DNA of 64,000 nucleotides from Nymphaea colorata (Eukaryota; Streptophyta; Magnoliopsida; Nymphaeales; Nymphaeaceae): NCBI RefSeq assembly GCF_008831285.2, contig NC_045138.2, positions 5,609,205 to 5,673,204 of the forward strand, read 5' to 3'. Shown piece by piece: positions 33,220 to 45,671 of this stretch (position 1 is its first letter; each line of letters starts with the position of its first letter). The notes under the pieces were generated by a model. It saw only the letters and a program-made list of their open reading frames with translations, ran no database searches and was not told where the DNA came from. The position numbers and the translations under genes were made by a program.

Positions 33220-33497
33220 CCTTCGCCGGTCATCCGTCGTTAGAAACTTTTGAACGCCTTGGACATCGTCCTCAGGTCACTGGAAAACGGTACTTTGATT
33301 TGGACGGTGAATGAAAAGAGTTTAGTGAAGCTTTGAATGAGTTTGTCAATCTACTTGGTACGTTCATCGTCTCTCCTCAAAGCCATGAAGAGCGTTCACC
33401 TTAAGATGGATGAAGTTGCCTCGGCTTGGCTTGCAAGCACCGCCGGAAGAAATCCAATAGCGCCAGCGAGAAGAGAGACATGATTGACGTGCTCATT
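33220..33497 (+). pseudogene. beta1 P450 exon 1, remnant after Copia II
   Basis: Resumes at AFAG (codon 100) and shows RLET/FERLGH-like sequence. An internal deletion then jumps to the DIVLR region, followed by GKRYFD-, EFVNLLGTF- and KMDEVASAWLA-equivalent sequence with frameshifts and a TGA at about 33,311. The end of the exon and the donor are deleted: GACGTGCTCATT joins directly to GCGGGAATTTCC, which is intron in beta3. Confidence 0.85.
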
Positions 33498-34890
33498 GCG
33501 GGAATTTCCAAACGTCAAACTTGAGAGATTTTGGCAGTAAAAAAAAATATACATAACATACTTATCGTGCGTTTGACAGTTTGGATTTCAGATTCTTTTG
33601 TCACATACCACGCCAGGTTTATATGAGATTTATGGATTTCAGACCCGAAGTAATCAAACTCATCTTTTGTTTTTCTAATATTTAATTATCAAAAAGTTTG
33701 GTGGCCATGTCTATTTAATATTTTGGATTTTTCTTACTAACCGATTTTGATGTTTGTTTCTTTTTGTGATTTAAGTTATTTTTTTATAACTTTCACCATT
33801 TTCTTGTCATTTTAGCTTGTGCCATCACCTTGCCAACTATTTAACCAGATTTCTTTCCATCGAGCTCTCATCATCCTTACCAAATTTCATATTTTTATTT
33901 TGTAACTTCTTTTTAGAAAATTTTCTAAGACATCCTTAAAAATAATTAAAAGAAAAAGACACTTAACCTGAACTTTCATATTGCTAAAAATACCCTTAGG
34001 CTTCGCACTACTAATAAAAAGCTTTTTTTTTTCAAAAAGGCCACAATTTCTAAGCAGATTTGTTAATTTGTATTATTTTTTTACTGCTTCGATAACATTA
34101 ATGCATGATTAGTTATATCTAAATGACTTTGTTTTCTATCTATATACTTAAAACAATTATAAAATTTTTTTTGTTAGCGTTATAATGATTTTGAAGGAAA
34201 TTAAACCTAAATACAATTAATTTACTTGTCAATTTAGCAAGAAAAGCAGAGACATTCCCCTCTTTCCATTGCCTTCAAGGTGCAAGGTTGTTTTTGGTCC
34301 TTAAGATGCTCCTACACGAATCAAACTGACGATCAGACAACAATCTGTCAATCCGACCAACTACAGTCTACACACAATTGATGCACTACCTTATATATAT
34401 ATATATATATATATGTCCATACAAAAAGTGAAAACATATAGGTTGCGTTTATTTCACCATGGATTTGAGATTCTCTGTGATCTGATATCCCTAGGATCTC
34501 AAATCCATGAATTTAAGATCATATATCTCTTCCTCCCTCTCTCCCCCACCCAAAAAAAAAAACTGATCTTAAATTAATGGTTTTGAATAAGGATGTGTGG
34601 TTCTCTTTGATTTCAAATTCTCGAGATTTGAGAACTATGGATCCTCGTGATTTGAGACCTATAGGTTTATTATCAGACCCCATCCAATTTTATATTTAAA
34701 AGGCGTTTGATTGCCTTGGATCTGAAATTTGAGGTGATTTGGGATCATTGTGAATCTCAAATCCACATTTTTTGCCTCACACCCCCTCAAATCTAAAATT
34801 CTTCTTTTTCACATATTGGTAAAAATCTAGTGTTTGTTGGTCTTACACAAAAGGGACTTTACTGATGGCCCTTTACTTCCTCTGATAACA
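33498..34890 (+). other. beta1 intron remnant
   Basis: Nearly identical to the beta0 intron. It lacks both splice sites, since each lies in a deletion. It contains the TTTGAGAT hairpin (34,458-34,509) and a short TA run. No gene. Confidence 0.7.
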
Positions 34891-35519
34891 AATCACACTT
34901 GAGTGACCTCTCTCTCTCTCTCTCTCTCTTCACTACACCACATATCTTAAAGAAAGCCCAAGATGAATTGGACTACCATGTGGGCAAAGACCAACAAGTG
35001 GACGAATCAGACAACAACAACTTGCCTTACTTGCAGGCCATAGTCAAAGAGTCAATGCCCCTATACCCAGCAACACCGCTTTTGCTCCCACACGAGTCAA
35101 TGGAACCCATTCAACTTGGTGGGTTCGACGTGCCAGTTGGCTCAACGCCGTTTGTTAACGCGTGTAAGATTCATCGCGACCCGACATTGTGGACGGACCC
35201 AGAAGAGTTCAAGCCAGAGAGGTTCTTGAGCAGCAACAATGAGATGACCAGCTTTGGTGGTCAGGACTTTGCCTTCTTGCCATTTGGGTCATGAAGGAGG
35301 TTCTGCATTGGCTGGCGGATGGACATGCAATTTATTCACTTAACTTTGGCACGCTTGCTGCAGGGCTTTGAATGGTCTATGCCCATGGATGAGCCGATTG
35401 ACATGACCGAGGGACATGGCCTAGTCCTGCCCAAAGCAACTCTGTTTAGAGTCCTTTTGAGGCTTCATCTCCCTTCTAGTGTGTGCTATAATATTTCCAA
35501 TGATATGGCAGATTCATAA
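34891..35519 (+). pseudogene. beta1 P450 exon 2
   Basis: Lacks the acceptor and I-helix start, as in beta0. Recognisable from the [17 protein letters not shown] segment, through KESMP (ExxR with Arg changed to Pro), to PERF. GGA in the heme loop is TGA (35,292-35,294), so FLPFGS is followed by a stop just before Arg-Arg-Phe-Cys. The C terminus reads on to TAA at 35,517-35,519 after a 39-bp deletion relative to gamma. Confidence 0.9.
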
Positions 35520-37247
35520 TTTGAAACGAAGAATGAGGTCATAAGAAATTAGAATGTTAGATAAAAGGAAAATTGTGGATGTTGCATGTTAATTAATTGA
35601 TATCAGTTGGGGTGTTTGAATAGGTAATAAGTCTCATTTCCAAAGGGTTTGCTGCAACGGCCGGGGCAGCGGATTGTAGGCGGCCAGTTCCTTCAATTAT
35701 TTTTCCATTTTTAAGAAATGAGTAAAAACTTTTAAAATATCTGTAGAAAATTTTACTACCAATAATAATTCTGTAATCAATAGCGTCACGTATGTGATTT
35801 CTGTATGCATAGTTCCATGGATGGACATTCCATTTCAATATACGTAATGTTATTCTGGAAACAAATTACAATGCATACAGAAACATTCATTTAGATAATA
35901 AAATAAGATAACATTTTCACGATAAAATACTAAAGTAGTAGTGATCTAAAGGGAGCTTAAAAGTGAACAAAAGAAGTACCATCCAGATCTATCCAACCAT
36001 TTACGTTGCCTTTGATTACAGCAGATTTGATATCCACTGTTTTTAAATCCGAACCCAAATCCAATTTCAAATTCACACTTTTATACCAAACTGGGGATTT
36101 AAAAGACTAACAAGAAGCAGCTCTTGGCAAGACGGAACATATACCTCCCAAAATAATCCCGCATAGATTTTTCTTGCACCACAGAGTTTGTGGTTTTTTT
36201 TTTTTTGCGTATTGAGGTGTAAAAATGACTCATCTATAAAAGAGACAATCCTACAAAGATAAAAGATGGAAAGTGGAAGATATAAAGTCCTCAATATGTT
36301 TGTTTTCTTTTTTGAAAACGGCAAAAATGTCCCTATGCCTTTTTTGGTGTGCATTTATTGCAAGCACTAGGGTGGTGCTCACAACTGGATCCACCTAGTT
36401 CTTTTGTCGTTGGCTTTCTAATGTGTGCAAAATTTTTTAATGTCTACATAAATTAAAGCACATTCATATTTAATATTGTCATAGTGTCCCATTAATCTAC
36501 TCCATAGATTCATGGGATCATGACACATTGCTCATATTATCAAATGGTCTCAATCTGGTCCACAGGAATGATGCGGCTGTCGTGGATTATATGGTTCTAA
36601 CAATTCAATCAGTCTCCAAAATATCATATTGCAAACGATAGTAGAATGCTATTGGTAGTAAAGTCTAAGTCTAAGAAGGAGGCTACCATCATTGTCCTAT
36701 AGTGATCTCTTGTGGGGTGGACAAGATCTCCAAGCCCAATCATCAAAGAAACTCATCCATATATGAGGAATATTGATTGGTATAAACCAAACAAATAGGT
36801 CAAGGACAAAAACCAAACCTTTAACTATGATGTTTAAAGCGTTTTTTTTGGAAGTATAACCGTACCAATATGATATTAAGGATAGGTAATATGATATTAA
36901 GGATAGGTTGATGTGAAATATATATTAATTTGATCCATTTCTAGGTTTTAATAGTGTTTTTATGACAAGAAAATAAATGAATGGCTGTCATAGCGTCTAC
37001 ATTTTGATAATAGAAAAAACAACATTTTTCGTGTGTAAAAACAAGTTGATTCAAAGCACGTGTTATATCAAAATATTTTTTTATAAATATATTAGAATGG
37101 TTATATTTTATTTTAAGATAACTTTTTAACCAAAAAATTAAAATGTTTATTTCTTTTTTTCTCTTACCTAAGTGTTTTGTGGTATATATATACAAACATA
37201 GCTACCAAGCACCAAGCACCAAGACTGAAAATACCCTCACCACATCT
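35520..37247 (+). repeat. Spacer upstream of alpha2
   Basis: Near-identical repeat of 21,331-23,097, including the TATA box at 37,183-37,191. Only scattered single-base differences were noticed. Confidence 0.9.
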
Positions 37248-39772
37248 ATGGATTCCATCAGGCTGGTAGCAGAGGGTTTAGCAGCTCTGCTCGCTCTTTT
37301 CTTCATCTGCAATATTTGGCAAAAGAAGAAAAGAGAAGCAAGAGGCCGACTACCAGAACCGGGCGGTCGTTGGCCAATAGTCGGACACCTTGGCCTGCTG
37401 ACGGGAACCACACCTCTCTATAGAACTCTCGCTGCTCTTTCAGAGAAGCTGGGGCCTCTCTTCAGTCTCCAATTGGGACAAAGGCGTGCCATTGTGGTGA
37501 GCAGCATGGACCTCGCCAGGGAGTGCTTCACTGTCAATGACCGAGCCTTTGCCGGTCGGCCTCAGCTAGAAGGTTGGAAACGCCTTGGCTACAATCGTGC
37601 CATGTTCGTATTCAGCCCATATGGACCTTACTTTCTTGAACTCCGCAAGATCGTCGCCAACAAGCTGCTCTCAAGCCAGCAACTCCGACTGGTCAAACAC
37701 ATCCAGGTCGACGAAGTGGGTTCCTTGCTGCAGCGATTGTATCGCAGTTGCAGCAACCTTGAGCCGGTTGAGATGAACCATCATTTGACCTGGTTGGCTA
37801 TGAACATCGTCCTCAGGGTGGTCGCCGGAAAACGGTACTTTGATTTAGGCGGTGAAGGAAAAGAGTTTAGAGAAGCTCTCGGTGAATTTAACAATCTAGT
37901 TGGTACGTTCACCCTCTCTGACGCGATCCCGTGGCTGGGGTGGCTAGATCTGAGTGGCCACCTGCAGGCCATGAAGAGGGTTCACCAGAAGATGGATGAA
38001 GTTGCCTCGGCTTGGCTTGCAGAGCACCGCCGGAAGGAGTCCAGTGGCGCCGGTGAGGAGAGTGACTTGATGGACGTGCTCATTAAAGAATTAAAAGACG
38101 GCCACTTGTCGGAAAATCATCAAACTGACGCTATAATTAAGGCCACCGCTACGGTGCGTTACCACCTCTCTCTCTTTTCCTCTTTTTTTTTTCCTAAGGT
38201 AAAACTTGAGAGATTTTGACAATAAAAAAATATGTGCATAACATACATGCTTGGCGTTTGACAGATTGCATCTAAGATTCATAGGACTTGAAAACCGTGG
38301 TTTTAGATCTGACTTTTCTCTTTCAATCTTAATTCTAACCTTTAAGCTTTCGACATAGAGAAGTAAAATAAGAATGTCAAGTATGAATCTTAGGTCGCAT
38401 GATTCTTTTGTCATATCAACAAAAGCAAACCACGTCAGGTTCATGTGAGATTTATGAATTTTCAGAACTGAAGTAATAAACTCCCCCTGAAGTTTAATTT
38501 TCTAATGGTTAATTACCAAAAATCTGGGTGACCGTGCTTTTTTCTATTCTAAATATTTCAGATTCTTCTTACTAACAGATTTGGATATTTGCTTCTTTTG
38601 GTGATTTAGTTTGAAGCATGTTTTATAACTTTAAGCATTTCTTGCCAAACCAAGCTGATTAAGTAAACGTTTTACCACCCTATTTAAACTGATAAGATTT
38701 TGGGTCCTTCTCATCGCCTAATTTCTGTTTGCAACATGGGAAGCCAAAAAACTAAGAGAAATGAGAGTATCATATATACACAGTATATTAATACTAGAAG
38801 AGTTTTTCGGTTGTGCTTGATTCCACATGGATCTTAGATCTAAGGAATCACAAATCCATGATAGATAAAATCCACATTTCAATCAAATTGTGAGCTTCCC
38901 ATGATAGATAAAATCATGGCCCCTGATTTTAAATCTTCAAGATTGGAGATCCATATATTTAAGAGAGCTTCCCCACAATCTTAAATCAGGCATGTTTTTA
39001 TAGTTTATATCCGAGGGGTGTTTGATAGCCTCAGATTTGAAATTCAAGGTGATTTGGGTTCATTGGGAATCTCAAATCTACATGCGTTAGGTCAGATCCG
39101 ACATCAATTGTAAGGTTTTATTTATAAACTAAGGATCTCAGTTCTTCTTTTTCACATAATGGCAAAATCTAGGGTTTGTTTATGTTGTAGTTCTACATAA
39201 AAGGGATATTAGATCAGCCTCTGAACTGGGATCTCATGCTACCAGCCACACATTTAGTAGTTTCCGTAAAGTTCAAATGGCTTTTCACTGAATGTTCTTT
39301 GCTCTATATACATTTAAATCATTCCTCTGATAACAAATAAAAGAAATTGCTCCATACCTACTTTTTATTCATGTTTGCTTGTAGCACTTTCAATTCTCTA
39401 GCATCAGTAAAGGGCATAGATCTGTTTACTACCAATCTCCATTGTAATGAATTATTCCAGGTTTTGGTAGTAGCCGGGACAGAGAGCATGGCAGTCACAC
39501 TTGAGTGGGCTCTCTCTCTCTTGCTAAATAACCCACATCTCTTAAAGAAAGCCCAAGATGAGTTTGACTCCCAGGTCGGCAAAGAGCGACAAGTGGATGA
39601 ATCAGATCTCAGTAACTTGCCTTATTTGCAAGCTATAGTCAAAGAGACAATTTTTAATGAAAAAATTGAAAGGTTGTTTCTTTTTTGCTCTGTTTGGTGT
39701 TATATATATACAAACATAGCTACCGAGCACCAAGTCTCAAAAATACCATCATCACATCCATGGATTCCATAG
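37248..39772 (+). pseudogene. alpha2: truncated CYP82-like P450
   Basis: Exon 1 (37,248-38,153) is complete and differs from alpha1 by two residues (K91R, V161L). The donor, the intron (38,154-39,460) and the acceptor are intact. Exon 2 is cut at 39,651 within the ExxR helix (KET) and continues into beta2 promoter DNA. The frame adds about 40 unrelated residues and ends at TAG 39,770-39,772, which overlaps the beta2 ATG region. A spliced product would be 405 aa with anchor and I helix (AGTESM), but no ExxR Arg, PERF or heme cysteine. It could not bind heme normally. Confidence 0.92.
39652..39759 (+). repeat. Residual 5' flank of beta2
   Basis: The last 108 bp of beta promoter left after the 3.4-kb deletion, including a TATATATAC stretch near 39,702. 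It corresponds to about 28,889-28,993. Confidence 0.85.
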
Positions 39773-39801
39773 AGCTGGTAGCAGGCTCTTCTTGCCCTTT
39801 T
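39760..39801 (+). pseudogene. beta2 P450 exon 1, N-terminal stub
   Basis: Same stub as beta1: ATG at 39,760, about 14 anchor codons, then Copia II. The shared breakpoint shows that deletion and insertion predate the duplication. Confidence 0.85.
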
Positions 39802-40188
39802 CTTTCTTGAGAGTGCGAGAAAAGAGTTTTGTGTGTTGTTCCTAACAACTGGTATCAGAGCCAGGTTCGTTCGCGATAGAAACAATGGCATTGGAAGAAA
39901 GAAAAGTCAGAATCGAGAAGTTCGACAGTAAAGATTTTGGATTTTGAAAGATGCAGATCGATGACTTCTTGTATCAGAAGAAACTACATGAACTACTCAT
40001 GGAAGCGAAGCCCACAACAATGGCTGACGCAGATTGGCAGTTGCTGGATAGACAAGCCCTTGGAGTCATCCGGTTGACGTTGGCCAGAAACGTCGCCTTC
40101 AACATTGTTAACGAGAAGACGACAGGAAGTCTGATGAAGACGCTAACAGATATATACGAAAAAACATTTTGCTACGAATAAGGTATAT

Positions 40189-40479
40189 TTGATGCATCGA
40201 TTATTTAATTTGAAAATGGCTGAAGGTGTCTCTGTTATGGATCACATAAATGAGTTCAATGTTATTACTTCTCAATTGTGTTTTGTGGATATTAAATTTG
40301 ATGATGAGGTTCAAGCCCTAATTTTGCTGTCATCTCTATCGAAGAGTTTGAGTGCCACTGTGACCGCCGTTAGTAGTTCATCGGTGTCAAGTAAATTGAA
40401 GTTTAGTGGTGATCGAGATTTAATACTTAGTGAGGACATTCGTAGAAGAGAGACAGGAGAACCTCTCGATCTGCCATAA
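40189..40479 (+). pseudogene. Copia II-2 gag fragment
   Basis: Open stretch of the UBN2-type Gag after an upstream stop: MHRLFNLKMAEG, MDHINEFN and FDDEVQALILLSSL, ending at TAA just before the zinc knuckle. The same piece is at 29,423-29,713 and 54,329-54,619. Confidence 0.8.
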
Positions 40480-41030
40480 ATGTTCATAACAGGAGCAGAA
40501 CTAGTCAACGCTACCAAGACCGTAGAAGGTCCAAATCTAAGAGAATGAGTCAATCCAAACCTTGAAGTGATGGTTGTTGGAACTGTGGTAAGCGAGGACA
40601 CCAAAAAAGAGACTGCAGGTTATTGAAAAAGAAAAACACAAATAATGAGGATGATTCAGAAAAATGCAGCAACAGAAGATATAGGTGATGCACTTGCTTT
40701 GAATATACACAACTCTATAGAGTCTTGGATTTTAAACTCTAGTGCATCTTTTTATTAAACATATTCTAATGAAAGTATGCACAACAACTATGTTGCAGGA
40801 AAATTTGACAGAGTATATTTTGCAGATGATGAACCTCTGGATATTGTAGGGAAATGTGAGGTTCACATTAAAATGCAAAATGAACATGTATGGAAGTTAA
40901 AAGATGTCAGACATGTCCCAGAGTTGAAGTCCCAGAGTTGAAGAGGAATCTCATTTCAATCGGGCAATTAGATGACGAAGGCTATGTTACTATCTTTGTT
41001 AGCGGATCTTAGAAGATAACCAAAGGTGCT

Positions 41031-41767
41031 ATGGTTATAGCACGAGGTCACAAATTTGGCACATTGTACATAACTGCAGATGTGAAAGACACAGTGGTTG
41101 TGGCGAAATGTGAGAATAGATCCTTGTTGTGGCATTGCAGGCTTGGGCATATGAGTGAGAAGAGAATGAAGATCATGGCAACAAATAACAAGTTGCATGA
41201 CTTGAAATCTGTAGACATTGGGCTATGTGAAGACTGTGTCTTCGGGAAACAGAAAATTGTCACTTTCTCCAAAGTTGGACGACCTCCTAAGAAGGAAAAG
41301 CTAGAGTTTGTGCATACTAATGTTTGGAGACCTGTTCTAGTTCGTTCTCTTGGAGGATCCTTATACTATGTCACAATCCTTTCTGATTGTATCAGAAAGG
41401 TGTTGGTCTATTTTCTCAATCTGACGTGTTTAATGTTTTTAAAAGGTATAAAGCAGAAGTAGAAAATCAGACTACAAAGAAGATTAAGTGTCTACGGTCA
41501 AACAATGGTGGTGAGTATGACAGCAAAGAGTTTAAAGACTTTTGTGCAGATCATAGGATTCGAACACAAAGGACAATCCCTAAAAAACCACGACAAAATG
41601 GAGTTGTAGAAAGAATGAACAGAACCCTTTGTGAAAGAGCAAAGAGCATGAGACTGTATTCAAGCTTGCCAAAGATTTTTTGGGCTGATGCAATCAATAC
41701 AGTTGCATACTTGACAAATTATGGGCCTTTTGTTCCTTTGGACTATGGGATACATGAAAAAGCCTGA
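41031..41767 (+). pseudogene. Copia II-2 integrase fragments
   Basis: GAG-pre-integrase zinc domain (HCRLGHMSEKRM, CEDCVFGKQ) followed by the integrase core in two frames (41,031-41,462 and 41,387-41,767). It shows HTNVWRP, RSNNGGEY and QNGVVERMNR. Asp is replaced by Asn at both HTD and RSD, so two of three catalytic acids are lost. Confidence 0.82.
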
Positions 41768-42425
41768 ATCGGTAAAGAGGTAAATCTTGCATACTTAAGA
41801 GTCTTTGGTTGTGTCTCTTACATTCATATAGACTCGAATAAAAGGGATAAATTAGATCTAAGCCCAGAAAATGTTATTTCATTGGTTATGGAAATGATGA
41901 GTTTGGATATTATTTTCAATATGATAAAGCGAAGAAAATTATTTGACATAATGACATAGTGTTCAATGAAATGGCTCTGTACAAAGACAGTGATAGTCTT
42001 ATGTCTGATAAGATGAACATCATGACACAAATGAAGACATTGTAGAACTTCAAAATGTCTGTGAAGATGATGTTGCAATTAAGACTCAAGATAGAAACAG
42101 TCAGATGGAACAAGAACCAAGCACATCCCAACCTCCATTGAGGAGATCAAGTAGAAGACCAAAACCAAATCAAATATATTCTCCTTATTTATATTACTTA
42201 CTGTTAACTGATGTCGGAGAACACGAGTGTTTTGATGAAGCAATGCAGGTTACAGATTCAATTAAGTGAGAGTCAACTATGAAAGAAGAGATGGACTCTT
42301 TACATGCTAACAGAACATGGAAACTAACTGAGCTTCCTTGTGGAAAGAAGTCATTGCAAAACAAATAGGTATACAGGATTAAAGAAGAAGCAGCTGGAAG
42401 AAAAAAGTATAAAACAAAGTTAGTA

Positions 42426-43616
42426 GTGAAAGGTTTTCAACAAAAAGAATGTATAGATTATACAGAAATTTTCTCTCTTGTTATTAAACTAACTACTATA
42501 AGATTGGTATTAAGTTTAGTTGCAGCTAAAAATTTATATTTGGAGCAACTAGATGTAAAAACTGCATTCTTTCATGAGGATTTGGAGAAAGATATTTATA
42601 TGATGCAACCTGAATGTTTCTAGGTACAAAAAAATGAAAGCTTGTATGCAAGTTAGAGAAGAGTCTCTATGGTTTAAAACAGGCACTAACATAGCGGTAG
42701 AAAAAGTTTGATAACTTTACGGGAAGAAATGCCTTTAAGAAGTGTGATATGGATCATTGTTATTATTTTAAGAACTTTGATAGTTGTTATATAATTTTAC
42801 TATTGTATATGGATGATATGCTTATTGCATGCTCAAATTTGCAAGAGATCAATTCTTTGAAAGAACAACTATCAAAGAAGTTTGAAATGAAAGATCTAGG
42901 TGCTGCGAAACAAATCCTTGGGATGAGAATAAGTAGGAACAGTAAGACAGACACCTTAAATTTGTCTAAACAAAATTATATTGAGAAGATCTTGTGCAGG
43001 TTTAAGATGCAAAATGTCAAACCTATTAGTACGCCGCTTGCTAGTCATTTCAAATTGTCCAAGGATTTGTCACTCAAGACAGATGAAGAGCATGAAAAAA
43101 TGTCAAGGATAGGAACTTTAGGTATGAGTCTTTGTTTTAAGAAAAATGAATTTCTTTTGCATGGCTTTGTGGATGCAGATTTGGGTGGTGATCTTGACAG
43201 CAGGAGAAGCACCACTGGGTACATTTACACCATAGGAAGAACCTGTGTTAGTTGGGTTTCACAGCTTCAAAAAGTTGTTGTGTTGTCTACTACTGAAGTT
43301 GAATATATTGTAGATACAAAAGGCAGTAAAGAGATGATTTGGCTAAAAAGTATTCTAAAAGAATTGAATGTAAAGGAAGAGAAGTGTTCTCTCTTATGAC
43401 AGTCAAAGTGCAATTCATTTAGCCAAGAATTCAGTGTTCCATGCTAAAACAAAGCATATTGATTTGAAGTATCATTTCATTAGAGATTTATTGGAAGAGA
43501 AGATACTATCTGTTGAAAAGATTCGTGGAACAGAGAATCCAACAGGCATGTTGACAAAGTCAGTGACTGCTAAGAAACTGAGGTTATGTTTAACCTTAGT
43601 TGGTCTCCAAAGTTGA
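42426..43616 (+). pseudogene. Copia II-2 RT and RNase H fragments
   Basis: RT in two pieces (42,426-42,623 with LDVKTAFFHEDLE; 42,749-43,399 with YMDDMLIAC). RNase H (DADLGGDL, STTEVEYI) and the C-terminal HIDLKYHFIRD piece follow at 43,434-43,616. Stops and a frame break separate them, so no complete Pol can be made. Confidence 0.85.
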
Positions 43617-44013
43617 TTGATGATAAGGCATCGCACAGGTTGAGTATGTGATATACAAGCACTTGATCTATAGTGCGAGATTGTTGATGTATGGAACTTG
43701 ATCTATACTGGACACTCATATACAATGTCGTGGATCCAGTGGTGCTTCTCCTGCTTAGAGGCTCGTGCTTTTTCTTTATGTAAAGGCATTTATGTCATTT
43801 TGTATAAATGCAGGTTTGCCCTAATCCTTATGTTGTGAGGGAGACTATAGTTTCTTCTTTGGTCTTCTCTCTGAGAGTGAATAGTGAAAGATCTGTGCGA
43901 CCGTGAACGTAAGAGATATTGCTCTGAACCACGTAAATCTTTGTCTTTTTCCTTGTTGTTTTTATCCCTCTCTTGAGAGTGCGAGAGGAGAGTTTTATGT
44001 GTTGTTCCTAACA

Positions 44014-44290
44014 CCTTCGCCGGTCATCCGTCGTTAGAAACTTTTGAACGCCTTGGACATCGTCCTCGGTCACTGGAAAACGGTACTTTGATTTGGACGG
44101 TGAATGAAAAGAGTTTAGTGAAGCTTTGAATGAGTTTGTCAATCTACTTGGTACGTTCATCGTCTCTCCTCAAAGCCATGAAGAGCGTTCACCTTAAGAT
44201 GGATGAAGTTGCCTCGGCTTGGCTTGCAAGCACCGCCGGAAGAAATCCAATAGCGCCAGCGAGAAGAGAGACCTGATTGACGTGCTCATT
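44014..44290 (+). pseudogene. beta2 P450 exon 1, remnant after Copia II
   Basis: Matches the beta1 remnant, including the deletion that joins GTGCTCATT to GCGGGAATTT and removes the donor. It is one base shorter near the GTCCTCGGTCACTGG segment. Confidence 0.85.
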
Positions 44291-45671
44291 GCGGGAATTT
44301 CCAAACGTCAAACTTGAGAGATTTTGGCAGTAAAAAAAAATATACATAACATACTTATCGTGCGTTTGACAGTCTGGATTTCAGATTCTTTTGTCACATA
44401 CCACGCCAGGTTTATATGAGATTTATGGATTTCAGACCCGAAGTAATCAAACTCATCTTTTGTTTTTCTAATATTTAATTATCAAAAAGTTTGGTGCCAT
44501 GTCTATTTAATATTTTGGATTTTTCTTACTAACCGATTTTGATGTTTGTTTCTTTTTGTGATTTAAGTTATTTTTTTATAACTTTCACCATTTTCTTGTC
44601 ATTTTAGCTTGTGCCATCACCTTGCCAACTATTTAACCAGATTTCTTTCCATCGAGCTCTCATCATCCTTACCAAATTTCATATTTTTATTTTGTAACTT
44701 CTTTTTAGAAAATTTTCTAAGACATCCTTAAAAATAATTAAAAGAAAAAGACACTTAACCTGAACTTTCATATTGCTAAAAATACCCTTAGGCTTCGCAC
44801 TACTAATAAAAAGCTTTTTTTTTTCAAAAAGGCCACAATTTCTAAGCAGATTTGTTAATTTGTATTATTTTTTTACTGCTTCGATAACATTAATGCATGA
44901 TTAGTTATATCTAATGACTTTGTTTTCTATCTATATACTTAAAACAATTATAAATTTTTTTTGTTAGCGTTATAATGATTTTGAAGGAAATTAAACCTAA
45001 ATACAATTAATTTACTTGTCAATTTAGCAAGAAAAGCAGAGACATTCCCCTCTTTCCATTGCCTTCAAGGTGCAAGGTTGTTTTTGGTCCTTAAGATGCT
45101 CCTACACGAATCAAACTGACGATCAGACAACAATCTGTCAATCCGACCAACTACAGTCTACACACAATTGATGCACTACCTTATATATATATATGTCCAT
45201 ACAAAAAGTGAAAACATATAGGTTGCGTTTATTTCACCATGGATTTGAGATTCTCTGTGATCTGATATCCCTAGGATCTCAAATCCATGAATTTAAGATC
45301 ATATATCTCTTCCTCCCTCTCTCCCCCACCCAAAAAAAAAAACTGATCTTAAATTAATGGTTTTGAATAAGGATGTGTGGTTCTCTTTGATTTCAAATTC
45401 TCGAGATTTGAGAACTATGGATCCTCGTGATTTGAGACCTATAGGTTTATTATCAGACCCCCATCCAATTTTATATTTAAAAGGCGTTTGATTGCCTTGG
45501 ATCTGAAATTTGAGGTGATTTGGGATCATTGTGAATCTCAAATCCACATTTTTTGCCTCACACCCCCTCACATCTAAAATTCTTCTTTTTCACATATTGG
45601 TAAAAATCTAGTGTTTGTTGGTCTTACACAAAAGGGACTTTACTGATGGCCCTTTACTTCCTCTGATAACA
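44291..45671 (+). other. beta2 intron remnant
   Basis: Near-identical to the beta1 intron remnant, with the hairpin at 45,238-45,289 and a TA run shortened to about six units. No gene. Confidence 0.7.

Larger units (their letters stand above)
39802..44013 (+). mobile_element. Copia II-2: truncated TNT1/Tork-like copia element
   Basis: Same element, orientation and breakpoints as Copia II-1. The primer site is at 39,850 and gag ATG at 39,885, with the same Trp to TGA soon after. This copy keeps the zinc-knuckle Trp (CWNCGKRGH near 40,575). It also has an undamaged RNase H stretch (FVDADLGGDLDSRRSTTG near 43,165), making it the best template of the three. Integrase still has HTNVWRP and protease Asn-Ser-Ser. 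The 3' LTR end is at 44,013. No autonomous mobility. Confidence 0.9.

Noticed and set aside
35593-36354. Small open frames repeated in every unit on the minus strand (for example the 81- and 93-residue frames)
   Set aside because: They are conserved only because the spacer DNA is duplicated almost unchanged. They match no family and are absent or broken in the more diverged spacer at 16,260-17,911.
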